DNA of 64,000 bases from Acidimicrobiia bacterium (GTDB lineage Bacteria; Actinomycetota; Acidimicrobiia; Acidimicrobiales; Bin134): positions 59,316 through 123,315 of the forward strand of contig JAJECA010000002.1 of assembly GCA_022822265.1 (NCBI GenBank). Reading direction: 5' to 3'. The notes beneath the pieces are model-generated. The model saw nothing but the letters and a program-made list of their open reading frames with translations, was not told the origin of the DNA and did no database searches. The translations under genes and the position numbers were made by a program. Each line of letters opens with the position of its first letter. The first letter of the stretch is position 1. Positions 24,581-32,234 of the stretch are shown piece by piece.

Positions 24581-25090
24581 ATGGAGACCAGATCAGAAGA
24601 CGCCCAAGCCCTCGACGTGGATCGAATCCAAGACCTCTTGGACCGCGACGCCATCCGTCACATCCAGATTCGCTACGCCTGGAGCCTGGACAACCACAAC
24701 TGGGAGGCGCTCAAGGAGGTCTTCTTGCCCGACGCGGTGGCCGACTATCGGGGCGAGCGGTTCGAGGGGCTCGAGGCCATCGTGGCCAAGTGCGCTTCCT
24801 CATTGGAGCCGGCCGACGCCAGCCAGCACCTCAACGGCTGCCACTGGGCCCAGATCGACGGCGACAAGGCCATCGCCGGCTGCTATTTCATCGCTACCAA
24901 GTACATCGCGGATGTCCCCGGTGGCGACACCTTCATCGTGGGCGGCAAGTACATCGACCAAATGGTCCGCACCCCCGAAGGCTGGCGCATCGCCCACCGC
25001 CTCCTAGAGCAGAACTTCCTAGACGGCAACCCCGAAGTAGAAACCCTCTCCCAAACCCGCTGGGCCGCCCGCCAGCAGGAAGGCGGCTAG
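24581..25090 (+). CDS. SnoaL-like (NTF2-fold) protein
   Basis: This 169-residue protein has the SnoaL pattern: IQDLLDRDAIRHIQIRYAWSLDNHNWEALKEVFLPDAVADY near the N-terminus, GLEAIVAKCAS, then QHLNGCHWAQIDGDKAIAGCYF and a C-terminal strand GWRIAHRLLEQNF. Proteins of this shape act as dehydratases, isomerases or ring-hydroxylating-dioxygenase small-subunit relatives. It is a single-gene transcript whose TAG overlaps the stop of the convergent amidohydrolase in a shared CTAG. Confidence 0.85.
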   Translation: METRSEDAQALDVDRIQDLLDRDAIRHIQIRYAWSLDNHNWEALKEVFLPDAVADYRGERFEGLEAIVAKCASSLEPADASQHLNGCHWAQIDGDKAIAGCYFIATKYIADVPGGDTFIVGGKYIDQMVRTPEGWRIAHRLLEQNFLDGNPEVETLSQTRWAARQQEGG

Positions 25091-26067
25091 AGCCGGAGGA
25101 GGCGGGTGGCGTTGGCGTTGAGGGTGTCGGCTAGGTGGGCGACGTCGGGGCCGGTGCCTCGGTCCCAGCCGCCGAAGTTGGTGCCGTAGACCAGGCGATC
25201 GGTGCCGTATTGCTCCAGGGCCAGGGAGAGTTCGGCATCGCCGGTGATGTGGCAGTCGAACCACAGCCGGCTGAGGGCCCGGTCGAAGGCGCCGGGTTCT
25301 TTGATCCACTCGGGGGCGGCGGGGCGGCGCTCGGCCAGCTTGCGGAGCTTCGACAGGATGACCGGGGTGGTGCCGCCGCCGTGGGACAGGCACAGGTCGA
25401 GGTCGGGATGGCGCTCGGTGACCCCACCGAACACCAGGGTGGCCACCGCCACCGTCTCCTCGTAGGAGTACTCCAGCACCAAATCGAGGTCCCAGCGGCG
25501 CAGCCGGGGGTCGAGCAGCGGGCCGTCGATGCCCGACTGGGTGGGGTGCAAGAAGTGGGGGACGTCGAGCTCAGTACACAGCGACCAGAGCTGGTCGAGG
25601 GCTGGGTCGTCGAGCGGGGTGCCGAAGTCGGTGCCGGTGTAGCCCGCCAGCAGGCCCAGCTCCCGCACTGCCCTTTGAAGCTCCGCGCAGGCGGCGTCGA
25701 CATCCTGCATGGGCAGCGCAGCCAAACCGACGAAGCGGTTGGGGTGCAGGGCCACCGCGGCGGCCAGGTCATCGTTGTGGCGGCGGCAGAAGTCGACGGC
25801 CAGCTGCGGCTCGATGAAGTGCAGGTAGGTCAGCGGGTTGGGCGAAAGGGCCTGCACCGAGATGCCTTGGGCATCCATGGCCTCCAAGCGCATGTCCAGC
25901 TCGATGAACAGCGACCCTCGGTAGGCCACTCCGTCGAGTTGGTAGCCGCCTACTCGGAACCAGGGGGTGCCGTCGTCGTGGGCACCGATCTCGGGGCCGC
26001 ACGGTCCGGCCGCGCCCATCGTGCCCTCCAGCACGATGTGGGCGTGGACGTCGATAAGGCCTGTCAA
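25087..26067 (-). CDS. Amidohydrolase-2 (ACMSD-type metal-dependent hydrolase/decarboxylase), TTG start
   Basis: This 326-residue TIM-barrel protein has the amidohydrolase-2 hallmarks: LIDVHAHIV at the very N-terminus for two metal-binding histidines, SPNPLTYLHFIEPQLAV, PHFLHPTQ with a further histidine, LCLSHGGG, and Asp in VYGTNFGGWDRG. The family contains aminocarboxymuconate-semialdehyde decarboxylase, other decarboxylases and hydrolases. The start must lie just before LIDVHAH; a TTG at 26067 overlaps the stop of the upstream gene as TTGA and fits exactly. Upstream codons to 26133 are out-of-frame translation of the CMD gene. Confidence 0.85.
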   Translation of the reverse strand: MTGLIDVHAHIVLEGTMGAAGPCGPEIGAHDDGTPWFRVGGYQLDGVAYRGSLFIELDMRLEAMDAQGISVQALSPNPLTYLHFIEPQLAVDFCRRHNDDLAAAVALHPNRFVGLAALPMQDVDAACAELQRAVRELGLLAGYTGTDFGTPLDDPALDQLWSLCTELDVPHFLHPTQSGIDGPLLDPRLRRWDLDLVLEYSYEETVAVATLVFGGVTERHPDLDLCLSHGGGTTPVILSKLRKLAERRPAAPEWIKEPGAFDRALSRLWFDCHITGDAELSLALEQYGTDRLVYGTNFGGWDRGTGPDVAHLADTLNANATRLLRL

Positions 26068-26798
26068 CGGCCTTCCATGATCCCGTCGGCGCCGGGCAGC
26101 CAGGAGGCCACGCCGGAGATGGGGATGGCGCACACCACTGCCTCGGTGATCTCGGCCTCGGTGGCCCCAGCGTTGCGGGCACCGTTGCAGTGAATGTTCA
26201 CAAACCGGCTAGAAAACTCGGCGGCGTTGATGGTGCAAAGCAGCAGCTCCACATGCTTGGCGTCGAGCTTGTTCTCGGCCAGTGACCATTGCCGCATGAG
26301 CACGTAGCCCTCCAAGGCCCGGGGGGCGTTGTCAGCCATCACCTCGATGTAGTCGGGCACGAACCCGAAATAGCTCTGGAAGTAGTCGAGCGCGGCCTGG
26401 CGGTCGAGGGAGAAATCGGGGATCGGCTCGGTGGACTGCTCGGCGGGGATGTCGAACGCCTCGTCGACGGCCCGGGCAAAGGCGTTGTAGGTGGCCTCGC
26501 CCCGGGAGATGAGCACGGCCAGCGACGCGCCTCGGGCATCGCTCAGGGTAAGCCCCAGCTCGCGGGAGCGGGCCAGCTCGCGAAGGGCTAGCTCAGGCTG
26601 GACCCTCACCGACGCCGCACAGGCCATGTACAGCGCCTTGGCCCATGCCGGGCAGGCGCCGTCGCGGTCGGTCACGTCGCGGATGCGGGCATAGCCCTCG
26701 GCGAACTTGGGCGAGATGGCGGCCAGCTCGCCGCTCGACAGCGCGGGGCTGCCCAGATCGCTGTGGACCGCGTTGTTGGACGTGGCTTGCATGGTCAT
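26064..26798 (-). CDS. Carboxymuconolactone decarboxylase (CMD/AhpD-like) family protein
   Basis: This 244-residue protein seems to contain two CMD-type helical units (about 50-110 and 140-235). The second has the typical EFSSRFVNIHCNGARNAGATEAEI segment (usual form: hE...H...A...Gat..Ei). The CxxC pair of AhpD peroxidases is not present at the expected place, so lactone or decarboxylase-like chemistry is more likely than peroxidase (inference). It follows an SDR, and its TGA overlaps the TTG of an amidohydrolase. A tiny nine-codon ORF ends on its start codon. Confidence 0.83.
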   Translation of the reverse strand: MTMQATSNNAVHSDLGSPALSSGELAAISPKFAEGYARIRDVTDRDGACPAWAKALYMACAASVRVQPELALRELARSRELGLTLSDARGASLAVLISRGEATYNAFARAVDEAFDIPAEQSTEPIPDFSLDRQAALDYFQSYFGFVPDYIEVMADNAPRALEGYVLMRQWSLAENKLDAKHVELLLCTINAAEFSSRFVNIHCNGARNAGATEAEITEAVVCAIPISGVASWLPGADGIMEGR

Positions 26799-26824
26799 TT
26801 GTTGCCTCTCTTGGCTTTTCTCAT
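26795..26824 (-). CDS. Mini-ORF, nine codons, ending on the CMD start codon
   Basis: The frame beginning with ATG at 26824 encodes MRKAKRGNK and stops at a TGA that overlaps the CMD ATG as ATGA. The peptide is very basic. An even shorter ATG-AAG-CCC-TGA lies a few bases upstream. It could carry ribosomes through the 56-base gap after the SDR stop. It may equally be chance. Confidence 0.3.
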   Translation of the reverse strand: MRKAKRGNK

Positions 26825-26854
26825 TGTCAGGGCTTCATTGCCAGAGTCTTATCG

Positions 26855-27613
26855 TCAGAGCTTGGACACCTCACCGCCGTCGATCACAAAGCAGGCGCCG
26901 GTGACGAACCCCGACGCCTCCGATGCTAGGTAACAGACCAACGGTCCGAGCTCATCGGGCTGTCCCATTCGGCGGACCGGGATCTTGCGCAGCCGGGCGG
27001 CCAGGGTGTCGGGGTCGCCCAGCACTGCGGCTTGGGCGTCGGTTTCGAACGCGCCGGGGGCGATCACATTGACCCGGATGTCGTAGCGGGCCCACTCCCC
27101 GGCCAGGGCCTCGGTGAGCCGCAGCAGCCCGCCCTTGGACGCCGAATAGGCGGCCAGGATTGGCTTGCCCTTGAGCGCAGAGGTGGAGGCCACGTTGACC
27201 ACCGAGCCGGGTTGGCCTGTGTCGATCCAGTATGAGGCGGCTCGTCGGGCCAGCGCCGCCGGGGCGGCCAGGTTCACCGCCAGCACCTCGTCGAACACTT
27301 CATCGGGCTGGTCGACGAATTTGGCGGCAGGGGCGATGCCCGCGTTGTTGACCACCGAGTCGAGACGGCCAAATCGCGCAATCGCCTCATCCACCAGTCC
27401 GGCTACTGCCGCCCGATCCCGCATGTCGCACGGCACCGGGGCCACCGCGTCGCCCAACTCGTCGGCCAGCGCAGCCAATGCATCGGCCGATCGGGCTGCG
27501 GCCACCACTCGGGCCCCTTCGGCCACCATGGCCCGCACCGCGGCCTCCCCCAGCCCCCGGCTGGCCCCGGTCACCACCGTCACATGGCCGTCCAAGCCCC
27601 AGTCCACCGCCAT
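26855..27613 (-). CDS. Short-chain dehydrogenase/reductase (SDR)
   Basis: This 252-residue SDR has TGASRGLG, NNAGIAP, catalytic serine in NVASTSAL, YSASK and the closing FVIDGGEV motif. ARSADA after strand two suggests NADP. The ATG at 27613 follows the acyl-CoA dehydrogenase stop by only a few bases. In combination with the acyl-CoA dehydrogenase upstream and a divergent BadI-like hydrolase and CoA ligase, it could be the 2-hydroxyacyl-CoA (BadH-like) dehydrogenase step of alicyclic acid breakdown (inference). Confidence 0.9.
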   Translation of the reverse strand: MAVDWGLDGHVTVVTGASRGLGEAAVRAMVAEGARVVAAARSADALAALADELGDAVAPVPCDMRDRAAVAGLVDEAIARFGRLDSVVNNAGIAPAAKFVDQPDEVFDEVLAVNLAAPAALARRAASYWIDTGQPGSVVNVASTSALKGKPILAAYSASKGGLLRLTEALAGEWARYDIRVNVIAPGAFETDAQAAVLGDPDTLAARLRKIPVRRMGQPDELGPLVCYLASEASGFVTGACFVIDGGEVSKL

Positions 27614-27617
27614 GCCC

Positions 27618-28766
27618 TTACTCCTCGTCCTCCCGGTTTGCCACCTCATCGCACAGCCGGGTGGCAATGCCCAGCCGAAGAACCTCGGAGGCCCCCTCGT
27701 AAATGCGCATGGGTCGGGCTTGGCGGTAGTAGCGCTCGATGTCGGAACCCCGGATGAGCCCCCATCGACCCATCACCTGCACGCAGCGGTCCACCACCCG
27801 ACTGGCGGCCTCGGTGGCGGCCAATTTGGCCAGCGATGACCGGTCGAGATGGGCCGATGGATCCTCCCGGGCTGCCTCGGCGGTGGCGTAGGCCAGCAGC
27901 CGGGTGGCTTCCAGCTCGGCCCAGGAGTCGGCCAACAGCCCGGCCACCGGCCCCAGCCGCACCAGCGGCCGTCCGAACTGCTCTCGGGTAGCGGCGTGGT
28001 TGGCGGCACAGGTCAAAGCACCGTCCATGAGCCCAACGGCGGCTCCGGCCACCGAGATGCGGAACACCGACAGGGTGGCCAGCACGTGGCGGAACCCGGC
28101 GCCGGGCTCGCCCAGTCGGGCGGAGGCGGGCAGGCGCACCCGGTCGAATGTCACCTCGCCCAGCACATGGGGGGCGATGATCTCCGGGGAGGGCTCGATG
28201 GAGACTCCCGGGGCATCGGCAGGCACCAGCACCAGCGAGAACCGGTTCTCCTCTTTGGCCATGGTGGTGTAGAAGCCGGCCGCTCCCCCGTTGGAGATGA
28301 ACGACTTGACCCCGTTCAGCTCCACCTCGTCGCCGTCGTCAACCAGCGTGGTCTCGATGCCCCGCAGATCGGATCCGGCCACCGGCTCGGTTAGGGCCAA
28401 AGCAGCCAACACCTCGGCGTTGGCCACCTTGGGCAGCCACTCTTCCCGCTGCTCGTCGGTGCCGGCCACTGCGATGGCGTAACTTCCGATGCCCTGAAGG
28501 GCGAACAGCGAATCCAAGTGCGACGAGGCCCGCATCAGCGCCTCTCGGGCCACGCACACCGCCAGAGGGTCCACCCGCTCGTGGCGACCGCCGTAGGCGG
28601 CGGGCACCATCAGCGAGCTGAGACCGCTGGCCCGCAGCACATCCAGGGTGGGCTGGTGGACGTGGCTGTACTCGTCGGCTTCCGCGGCGAACGCCTCCAC
28701 TTGGCGGGCCACCGCCCGGGCCTCCTGCTGGATGGCCAGGATGTCAGGGCCAAGCTCGAACGCCAT
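27618..28766 (-). CDS. Acyl-CoA dehydrogenase
   Basis: This 382-residue flavoprotein has the normal acyl-CoA dehydrogenase architecture: an N-terminal helical domain, the middle beta domain with ALTEPVAGSDLRG and KSFISNGGAA, and the C-terminal helices with ATREQFGRPL. The catalytic glutamate is in IYEGASEVLR near residue 361. It introduces a 2,3-double bond into an acyl-CoA and passes electrons to ETF. It is separated by only 41 bases from the divergent crotonase gene, so both probably share one regulated promoter region. Confidence 0.94.
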   Translation of the reverse strand: MAFELGPDILAIQQEARAVARQVEAFAAEADEYSHVHQPTLDVLRASGLSSLMVPAAYGGRHERVDPLAVCVAREALMRASSHLDSLFALQGIGSYAIAVAGTDEQREEWLPKVANAEVLAALALTEPVAGSDLRGIETTLVDDGDEVELNGVKSFISNGGAAGFYTTMAKEENRFSLVLVPADAPGVSIEPSPEIIAPHVLGEVTFDRVRLPASARLGEPGAGFRHVLATLSVFRISVAGAAVGLMDGALTCAANHAATREQFGRPLVRLGPVAGLLADSWAELEATRLLAYATAEAAREDPSAHLDRSSLAKLAATEAASRVVDRCVQVMGRWGLIRGSDIERYYRQARPMRIYEGASEVLRLGIATRLCDEVANREDEE

Positions 28767-28807
28767 ACGATGCTGGACAGTATGCGGTACGGGGAAAGGA
28801 CACCACC

Positions 28808-29578
28808 GTGAGCGACATCATCGTGGAGCGAAACGACCGAGTCGTCTGGCTGCGGCTGAATCGGCCCGAGCGGCTGAACTCCTACGACCGCACCACCATC
28901 GACGAGATCATCGCCGCGTTCCGAGAGAACGTCGACGCCGGGGTGGTGGTGATCACCGGACAGGGCCGGGCGTTCTGCGCCGGGGGCTACCTGGCCAACC
29001 TGGCCGAGGCGAACTTCTATGAGCTGCGGACCATGTTCTACGGCTCGCTGGAGCTGTTCGACGCCATCCGCAACGCTCCCATGCCGGTGATCGCCGCGGT
29101 GAACGGCCCCGCCTTCGGGGGCGGCAACGAGCTGGTGGTGGCCTGCGACTTCGCCATTGCCGCGGAATCGGCCGAGTTGGGCCAGACCGGGGTCAAGGTG
29201 GGCAGCGCCCCGGTGCTAGGAGGCACCAACCTTTTGGCCATGACCATCGGGGAGAAGCGGGCCAAGGAGGTGGCCTTCCTGTGCCGCAAGTACACCGCGG
29301 AGCAGGCCTGCGAGATGGGGTGGATCAACACGGTGGTGCCCGACGATGAGCTGGAAGACGAAGTCGAGCAGTGGTGCGAGGAGTTGCTGAAGATGAGCCC
29401 CCGCTACCTAGAGGCGGCCAAGATCAGCTCCAACGTGTACTGGAACCAGCTCAGGGACAACATGGCCTCGGGGCTGGGGATGCTGGCCCAGGCCATTGGG
29501 TCACCCGACATGATCGAGGGGGCCACCGCGTTCATGGAGAAGCGCCGCCCGGAGTTCCCCCCGAGAACCGCCCGATGA
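28808..29578 (+). CDS. Crotonase-fold enzyme, MenB/BadI-like
   Basis: This 256-residue enoyl-CoA hydratase/isomerase family protein has the first oxyanion-hole segment AFCAGGY and the second GPAFGGGNEL. In place of the hydratase catalytic segment it has LGQTGVKVGS, which resembles MenB (naphthoyl-CoA synthase) and BadI (2-ketocyclohexanecarboxyl-CoA hydrolase). The IGEKRAKEVAFLCRKYTAEQACEMG stretch also fits those. Such enzymes close or open a carbon ring next to a CoA thioester. An AAAGGA ribosome-binding site precedes the GTG. A bridging mini-ORF links it to the CoA ligase. Confidence 0.85.
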   Translation: MSDIIVERNDRVVWLRLNRPERLNSYDRTTIDEIIAAFRENVDAGVVVITGQGRAFCAGGYLANLAEANFYELRTMFYGSLELFDAIRNAPMPVIAAVNGPAFGGGNELVVACDFAIAAESAELGQTGVKVGSAPVLGGTNLLAMTIGEKRAKEVAFLCRKYTAEQACEMGWINTVVPDDELEDEVEQWCEELLKMSPRYLEAAKISSNVYWNQLRDNMASGLGMLAQAIGSPDMIEGATAFMEKRRPEFPPRTAR

Positions 29579-29613
29579 GCAGACCCGGCCCGAGCTTCAG
29601 GCCCATGCCATGA
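29575..29613 (+). CDS. Bridging mini-ORF, 12 codons, between crotonase and ligase genes
   Basis: The ATG at 29575 overlaps the crotonase stop as ATGA, the frame encodes MSRPGPSFRPMP, and its TGA overlaps the ligase ATG at 29610 as ATGA. Translating ribosomes could therefore run from gene to gene without scanning. No separate ribosome-binding site for the ligase is obvious. Expression as a peptide is unproven. Confidence 0.45.
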   Translation: MSRPGPSFRPMP

Positions 29614-31280
29614 CCCGCTACTACGACCAGTATCGGCCCACTTTTGAAGACAAGGCGCTGTGGAGCGCACCGGCGGTGCTAGCCGAGCGGGCCCGCACCC
29701 ATGGCGACAAGACCTACCTGGAGGTGGGCTGGACCGGGGAGCGGTTCACCTACGCCCAGAGCTACGACATCGCCCAGCGGGTGGGACGGGGGCTGCTGGC
29801 CGGCGGGGCCGCTCCCGGCGACCGGCTGTTGATCATGGCGCCCAACTCGGCGGCCTACATCTGGAGCTGGCTCGGATCGGCGCTGGCCGGGATGGCCGAG
29901 GTGCCGATCAACACCGCCTACCGGGGATCATTCCTCGAGCACCAGACCGCCACGGTGTCGCCGACAGCCGCGGTGATCCACGCCGACTACGCCGACCGTT
30001 TCACCGAACTGGCCGAGGCGACAAGCACCATCGGCTGCTTCTACCTGCTGGGCGACGCCGGTGAAATCGCCAAGGGGGGGCGAGTGCTGGACGAGGCCGG
30101 GCTCCGGTGGCGCAATTGGGACGCCCTGCTGAGCGATGACGGCGCCGACCAGACCCTGCCCGAGGTGTCGTACCGGGACCTGGGGTCGGTCTTCTTCACG
30201 TCGGGCACCACCGGGCTGTCCAAAGGGGTGATGATGCCCCACGCCCACATGCACTTGTTCGCCGACGAGTGCGTGTCGCTCACCCGGCTGACCGACGCCG
30301 ACACTTACATGTCGTGCGGGCCGCTGTTCCACGGCAACTCGAACTTCCTGGCCGCCTATCCGGCGCTAATCGCCGGGGCCCGCTATGTACTCCAAGAGCG
30401 GTTCTCGGCCAGCCAGTGGCTCGAGCAGGTGCAAGAGTGCGGAGCCACCGTGACCAACTTCGTCGGTGTGATGATGGACTTCGTCTGGCAGCAGCCCCCC
30501 ACCGCAGCAGATGCCGACAACGAGCTCCGGTGCGTGTTCGCCGCCCCCACCATGTCGAGCGTGCTTGAGGAGTTCAAGGCCCGGTTCGGCATCGAGGCGT
30601 TTGTGGAGGTATTCGGCTTGACCGAGACGTGCATGCCGATCCTCACGCCCTACGGAGAGGACCGCCCGGCGGGGGCCGCCGGGCTTTTGAACCGGGATTG
30701 GTTCGACATCCGACTCGTCGACCCCGACACCGACGAGGAGGTGGCGGTAGGCGAGGTGGGCGAGCTGGTGGTGCGCTCCCGGGTTCCGTGGACCACCTGC
30801 ATGGGCTACTACGGCATGGCCGAGCAGACCTGGGACGCCTTCAGGAATCTGTGGTTCCACACCGGCGACGGGCTCCGCCGGGATGCCGAGGGCTGGTACT
30901 ACTTCGTGGACCGCCTCAAAGACGCCATCCGCCGCCGAGGGGAGAACATCAGCTCGTTCGAGGTGGAGCAGGCCCTGATGGGCCATGAGGCCATTGCCGA
31001 GGTGGCGGTGGTGGCGGTGCCCGCCGATCAGGAAGCCGGGGAGGACGAGGTGCTGGCCGCGGTGGTGCCGGAGTCCGATGCTGAGCTCAGCGCCGATGAC
31101 TTCTGGGCCTATGCCGATCGTCGGCTGCCCTACTTCGCGGTGCCCCGATATGTGCGCTTCACGCCCGAGCTGCCCAAAACCCCGTCGGAGAAGGTGCGCA
31201 AGATAGAGCTGCGAGAGCAGGGGGTGGACGATCAGACCTTCGACCGGGGGCCCGTAGGCCGGCCGAAGGATCGCCGATGA
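29610..31280 (+). CDS. AMP-forming acyl-CoA synthetase
   Basis: This 556-residue ANL enzyme has FFTSGTTGLSKGV (about residue 195), VFGLTETC in the acyl pocket, the TGDGLRRDAEGWYYFVDRLKDAIRRRGENIS hinge region and the catalytic lysine in KTPSEKVRKIEL near the C-terminus. It resembles crotonobetaine/carnitine- and cyclic-acid-CoA ligases more than long-chain fatty acid ligases. It lies between a BadI-like hydrolase and an unrecognised duplicated-domain protein, all on the plus strand and joined by ATGA-bounded mini-ORFs. The likely role is to activate the acid that this cluster degrades. Confidence 0.92.
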   Translation: MTRYYDQYRPTFEDKALWSAPAVLAERARTHGDKTYLEVGWTGERFTYAQSYDIAQRVGRGLLAGGAAPGDRLLIMAPNSAAYIWSWLGSALAGMAEVPINTAYRGSFLEHQTATVSPTAAVIHADYADRFTELAEATSTIGCFYLLGDAGEIAKGGRVLDEAGLRWRNWDALLSDDGADQTLPEVSYRDLGSVFFTSGTTGLSKGVMMPHAHMHLFADECVSLTRLTDADTYMSCGPLFHGNSNFLAAYPALIAGARYVLQERFSASQWLEQVQECGATVTNFVGVMMDFVWQQPPTAADADNELRCVFAAPTMSSVLEEFKARFGIEAFVEVFGLTETCMPILTPYGEDRPAGAAGLLNRDWFDIRLVDPDTDEEVAVGEVGELVVRSRVPWTTCMGYYGMAEQTWDAFRNLWFHTGDGLRRDAEGWYYFVDRLKDAIRRRGENISSFEVEQALMGHEAIAEVAVVAVPADQEAGEDEVLAAVVPESDAELSADDFWAYADRRLPYFAVPRYVRFTPELPKTPSEKVRKIELREQGVDDQTFDRGPVGRPKDRR

Positions 31281-31336
31281 GCGGCGGTATGGGCGGGACC
31301 GGGCTGTTGCCGATGAGCCCAGGAGGGCGCCGATGA
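31277..31336 (+). CDS. Bridging mini-ORF, 19 codons, between ligase and duplicated-domain gene
   Basis: ATG at 31277 overlaps the ligase stop (ATGA); the frame encodes MSGGMGGTGLLPMSPGGRR and its TGA overlaps the next gene's ATG at 31333 (ATGA). GCCGATGAGC occurs three times here (about 31274, 31310 and 31330), and the mini-ORF ends RR-stop like the ligase (DRR-stop), which suggests duplication of the stop/start junction. An AGGAGG lies about six bases before the downstream ATG, so the next gene can also start independently. Confidence 0.45.
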   Translation: MSGGMGGTGLLPMSPGGRR

Positions 31337-32178
31337 GCCAGAACGCAGACAAGCAAACCGAGGTGTTGGCCTCGACCCGTGGCCGGGTGATGTGCATGGA
31401 CTCGGCCTATGACGTGGACGAGACCAACCGAGATCGGGACGTGTGCGTCAACTCGTCGTATTGCGGGGTGCTGCCCGCCCGGTTCATCGCCGAGCACCGG
31501 CCCCGGGCGGCCATCGGCATGGACTGCGGCGTGGGGCCGGAGGGCTCGGCCATCGCCGGGCTGTGGTATCTGGAGGCGCTGGGCATTCCCGCGGCGGTGG
31601 CCGATGTGATGACCGCCCATCTGGGCGACGGCGTGCACCTGTATGAACATGGCGTGGTTAGCTTCGTCAACCAGTTGGCCCTGGACTGCGGGGTGATCAC
31701 GGGCATGGCGGTGCGGGACGCGGCCCCGGCCTTGCTGGCCAACGACCCGGTGGCGGGCGCGGCCGCGTCGGAGATCACCAACCGCACCGTGATGGAGACT
31801 GCCCCCGACGGGCGCTGTGTGGTGGCCGCCGACTCCATCGCCTTCGGAACTGCCGAGGACACCGACCGCAACGTGCTGGTCACCGCGGGCCACACCGGCC
31901 GCTCGGCGGTGCCCTACCTGCGCCGCTGCCGACCGTTCGGGTTCATATGCTCTGACGGCGGGCGGGGCATGGACGACTCGGGCATGGCCGGGCTCTACAT
32001 CGTGGAGGCCGACGGCTTGGCCGGCGCCACCGTGGACGCCCGCCGAGCCCGCATGGGCAGCGGGCTGTCCCACTACCACGACGGCATCATCTCGGCCGCC
32101 AACTCCCTTGCCGCCGGCGCTGGCGTCGAGATCGGCATGCCCTGCCCCCAAGCCGCCAGCCTGCTGCTGCATCGGTAG
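31333..32178 (+). CDS. Unrecognised protein with two tandem homologous domains (copy 2)
   Basis: This 281-residue paralogue of the protein at 22776-23639 shares GVLPAR, HRP..AIG.D, GLW.LEALGIPAA.AD, RNVLVTAGHTGRS and GFICSDGGR. It has the same internal duplication: residues 63-135 and 207-279 align without gaps, both containing D.G, AGL...EA.G and GM near the end of the unit. No membrane segment or known catalytic motif is visible. It is the last gene of a crotonase-ligase operon, while its paralogue follows an SDR and precedes an amidohydrolase; both contexts point to acyl-CoA or cyclic compound catabolism. Confidence 0.75.
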   Translation: MSQNADKQTEVLASTRGRVMCMDSAYDVDETNRDRDVCVNSSYCGVLPARFIAEHRPRAAIGMDCGVGPEGSAIAGLWYLEALGIPAAVADVMTAHLGDGVHLYEHGVVSFVNQLALDCGVITGMAVRDAAPALLANDPVAGAAASEITNRTVMETAPDGRCVVAADSIAFGTAEDTDRNVLVTAGHTGRSAVPYLRRCRPFGFICSDGGRGMDDSGMAGLYIVEADGLAGATVDARRARMGSGLSHYHDGIISAANSLAAGAGVEIGMPCPQAASLLLHR

Positions 32179-32186
32179 TGCATCGC

Positions 32187-32192
32187 TAGCAT
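32187..32192 (+). promoter_or_regulatory. Candidate -10 box (TAGCAT) upstream of mscS
   Basis: TAGCAT fits TANNNT and ends nine bases before a GTG at 32202 that opens a ten-codon ORF running into the mscS start. A transcript beginning near 32200 would be leaderless for that mini-ORF and would carry mscS behind it. Confidence 0.3.
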
Positions 32193-32201
32193 GACGAAAC
32201 C

Positions 32202-32234
32202 GTGACCGCCGACATCAAAACAGTGCTCCGATGA
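32202..32234 (+). CDS. Leader mini-ORF, ten codons, overlapping the mscS start
   Basis: GTG at 32202 opens a frame encoding MTADIKTVLR (GTG read as Met) that ends in TGA at 32232-32234, overlapping the mscS ATG as ATGA. No good ribosome-binding site precedes the mscS ATG, so reinitiation after this mini-ORF is a plausible way to translate mscS. It is unrelated in sequence to the other bridging mini-ORFs. Confidence 0.35.
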   Translation: MTADIKTVLR

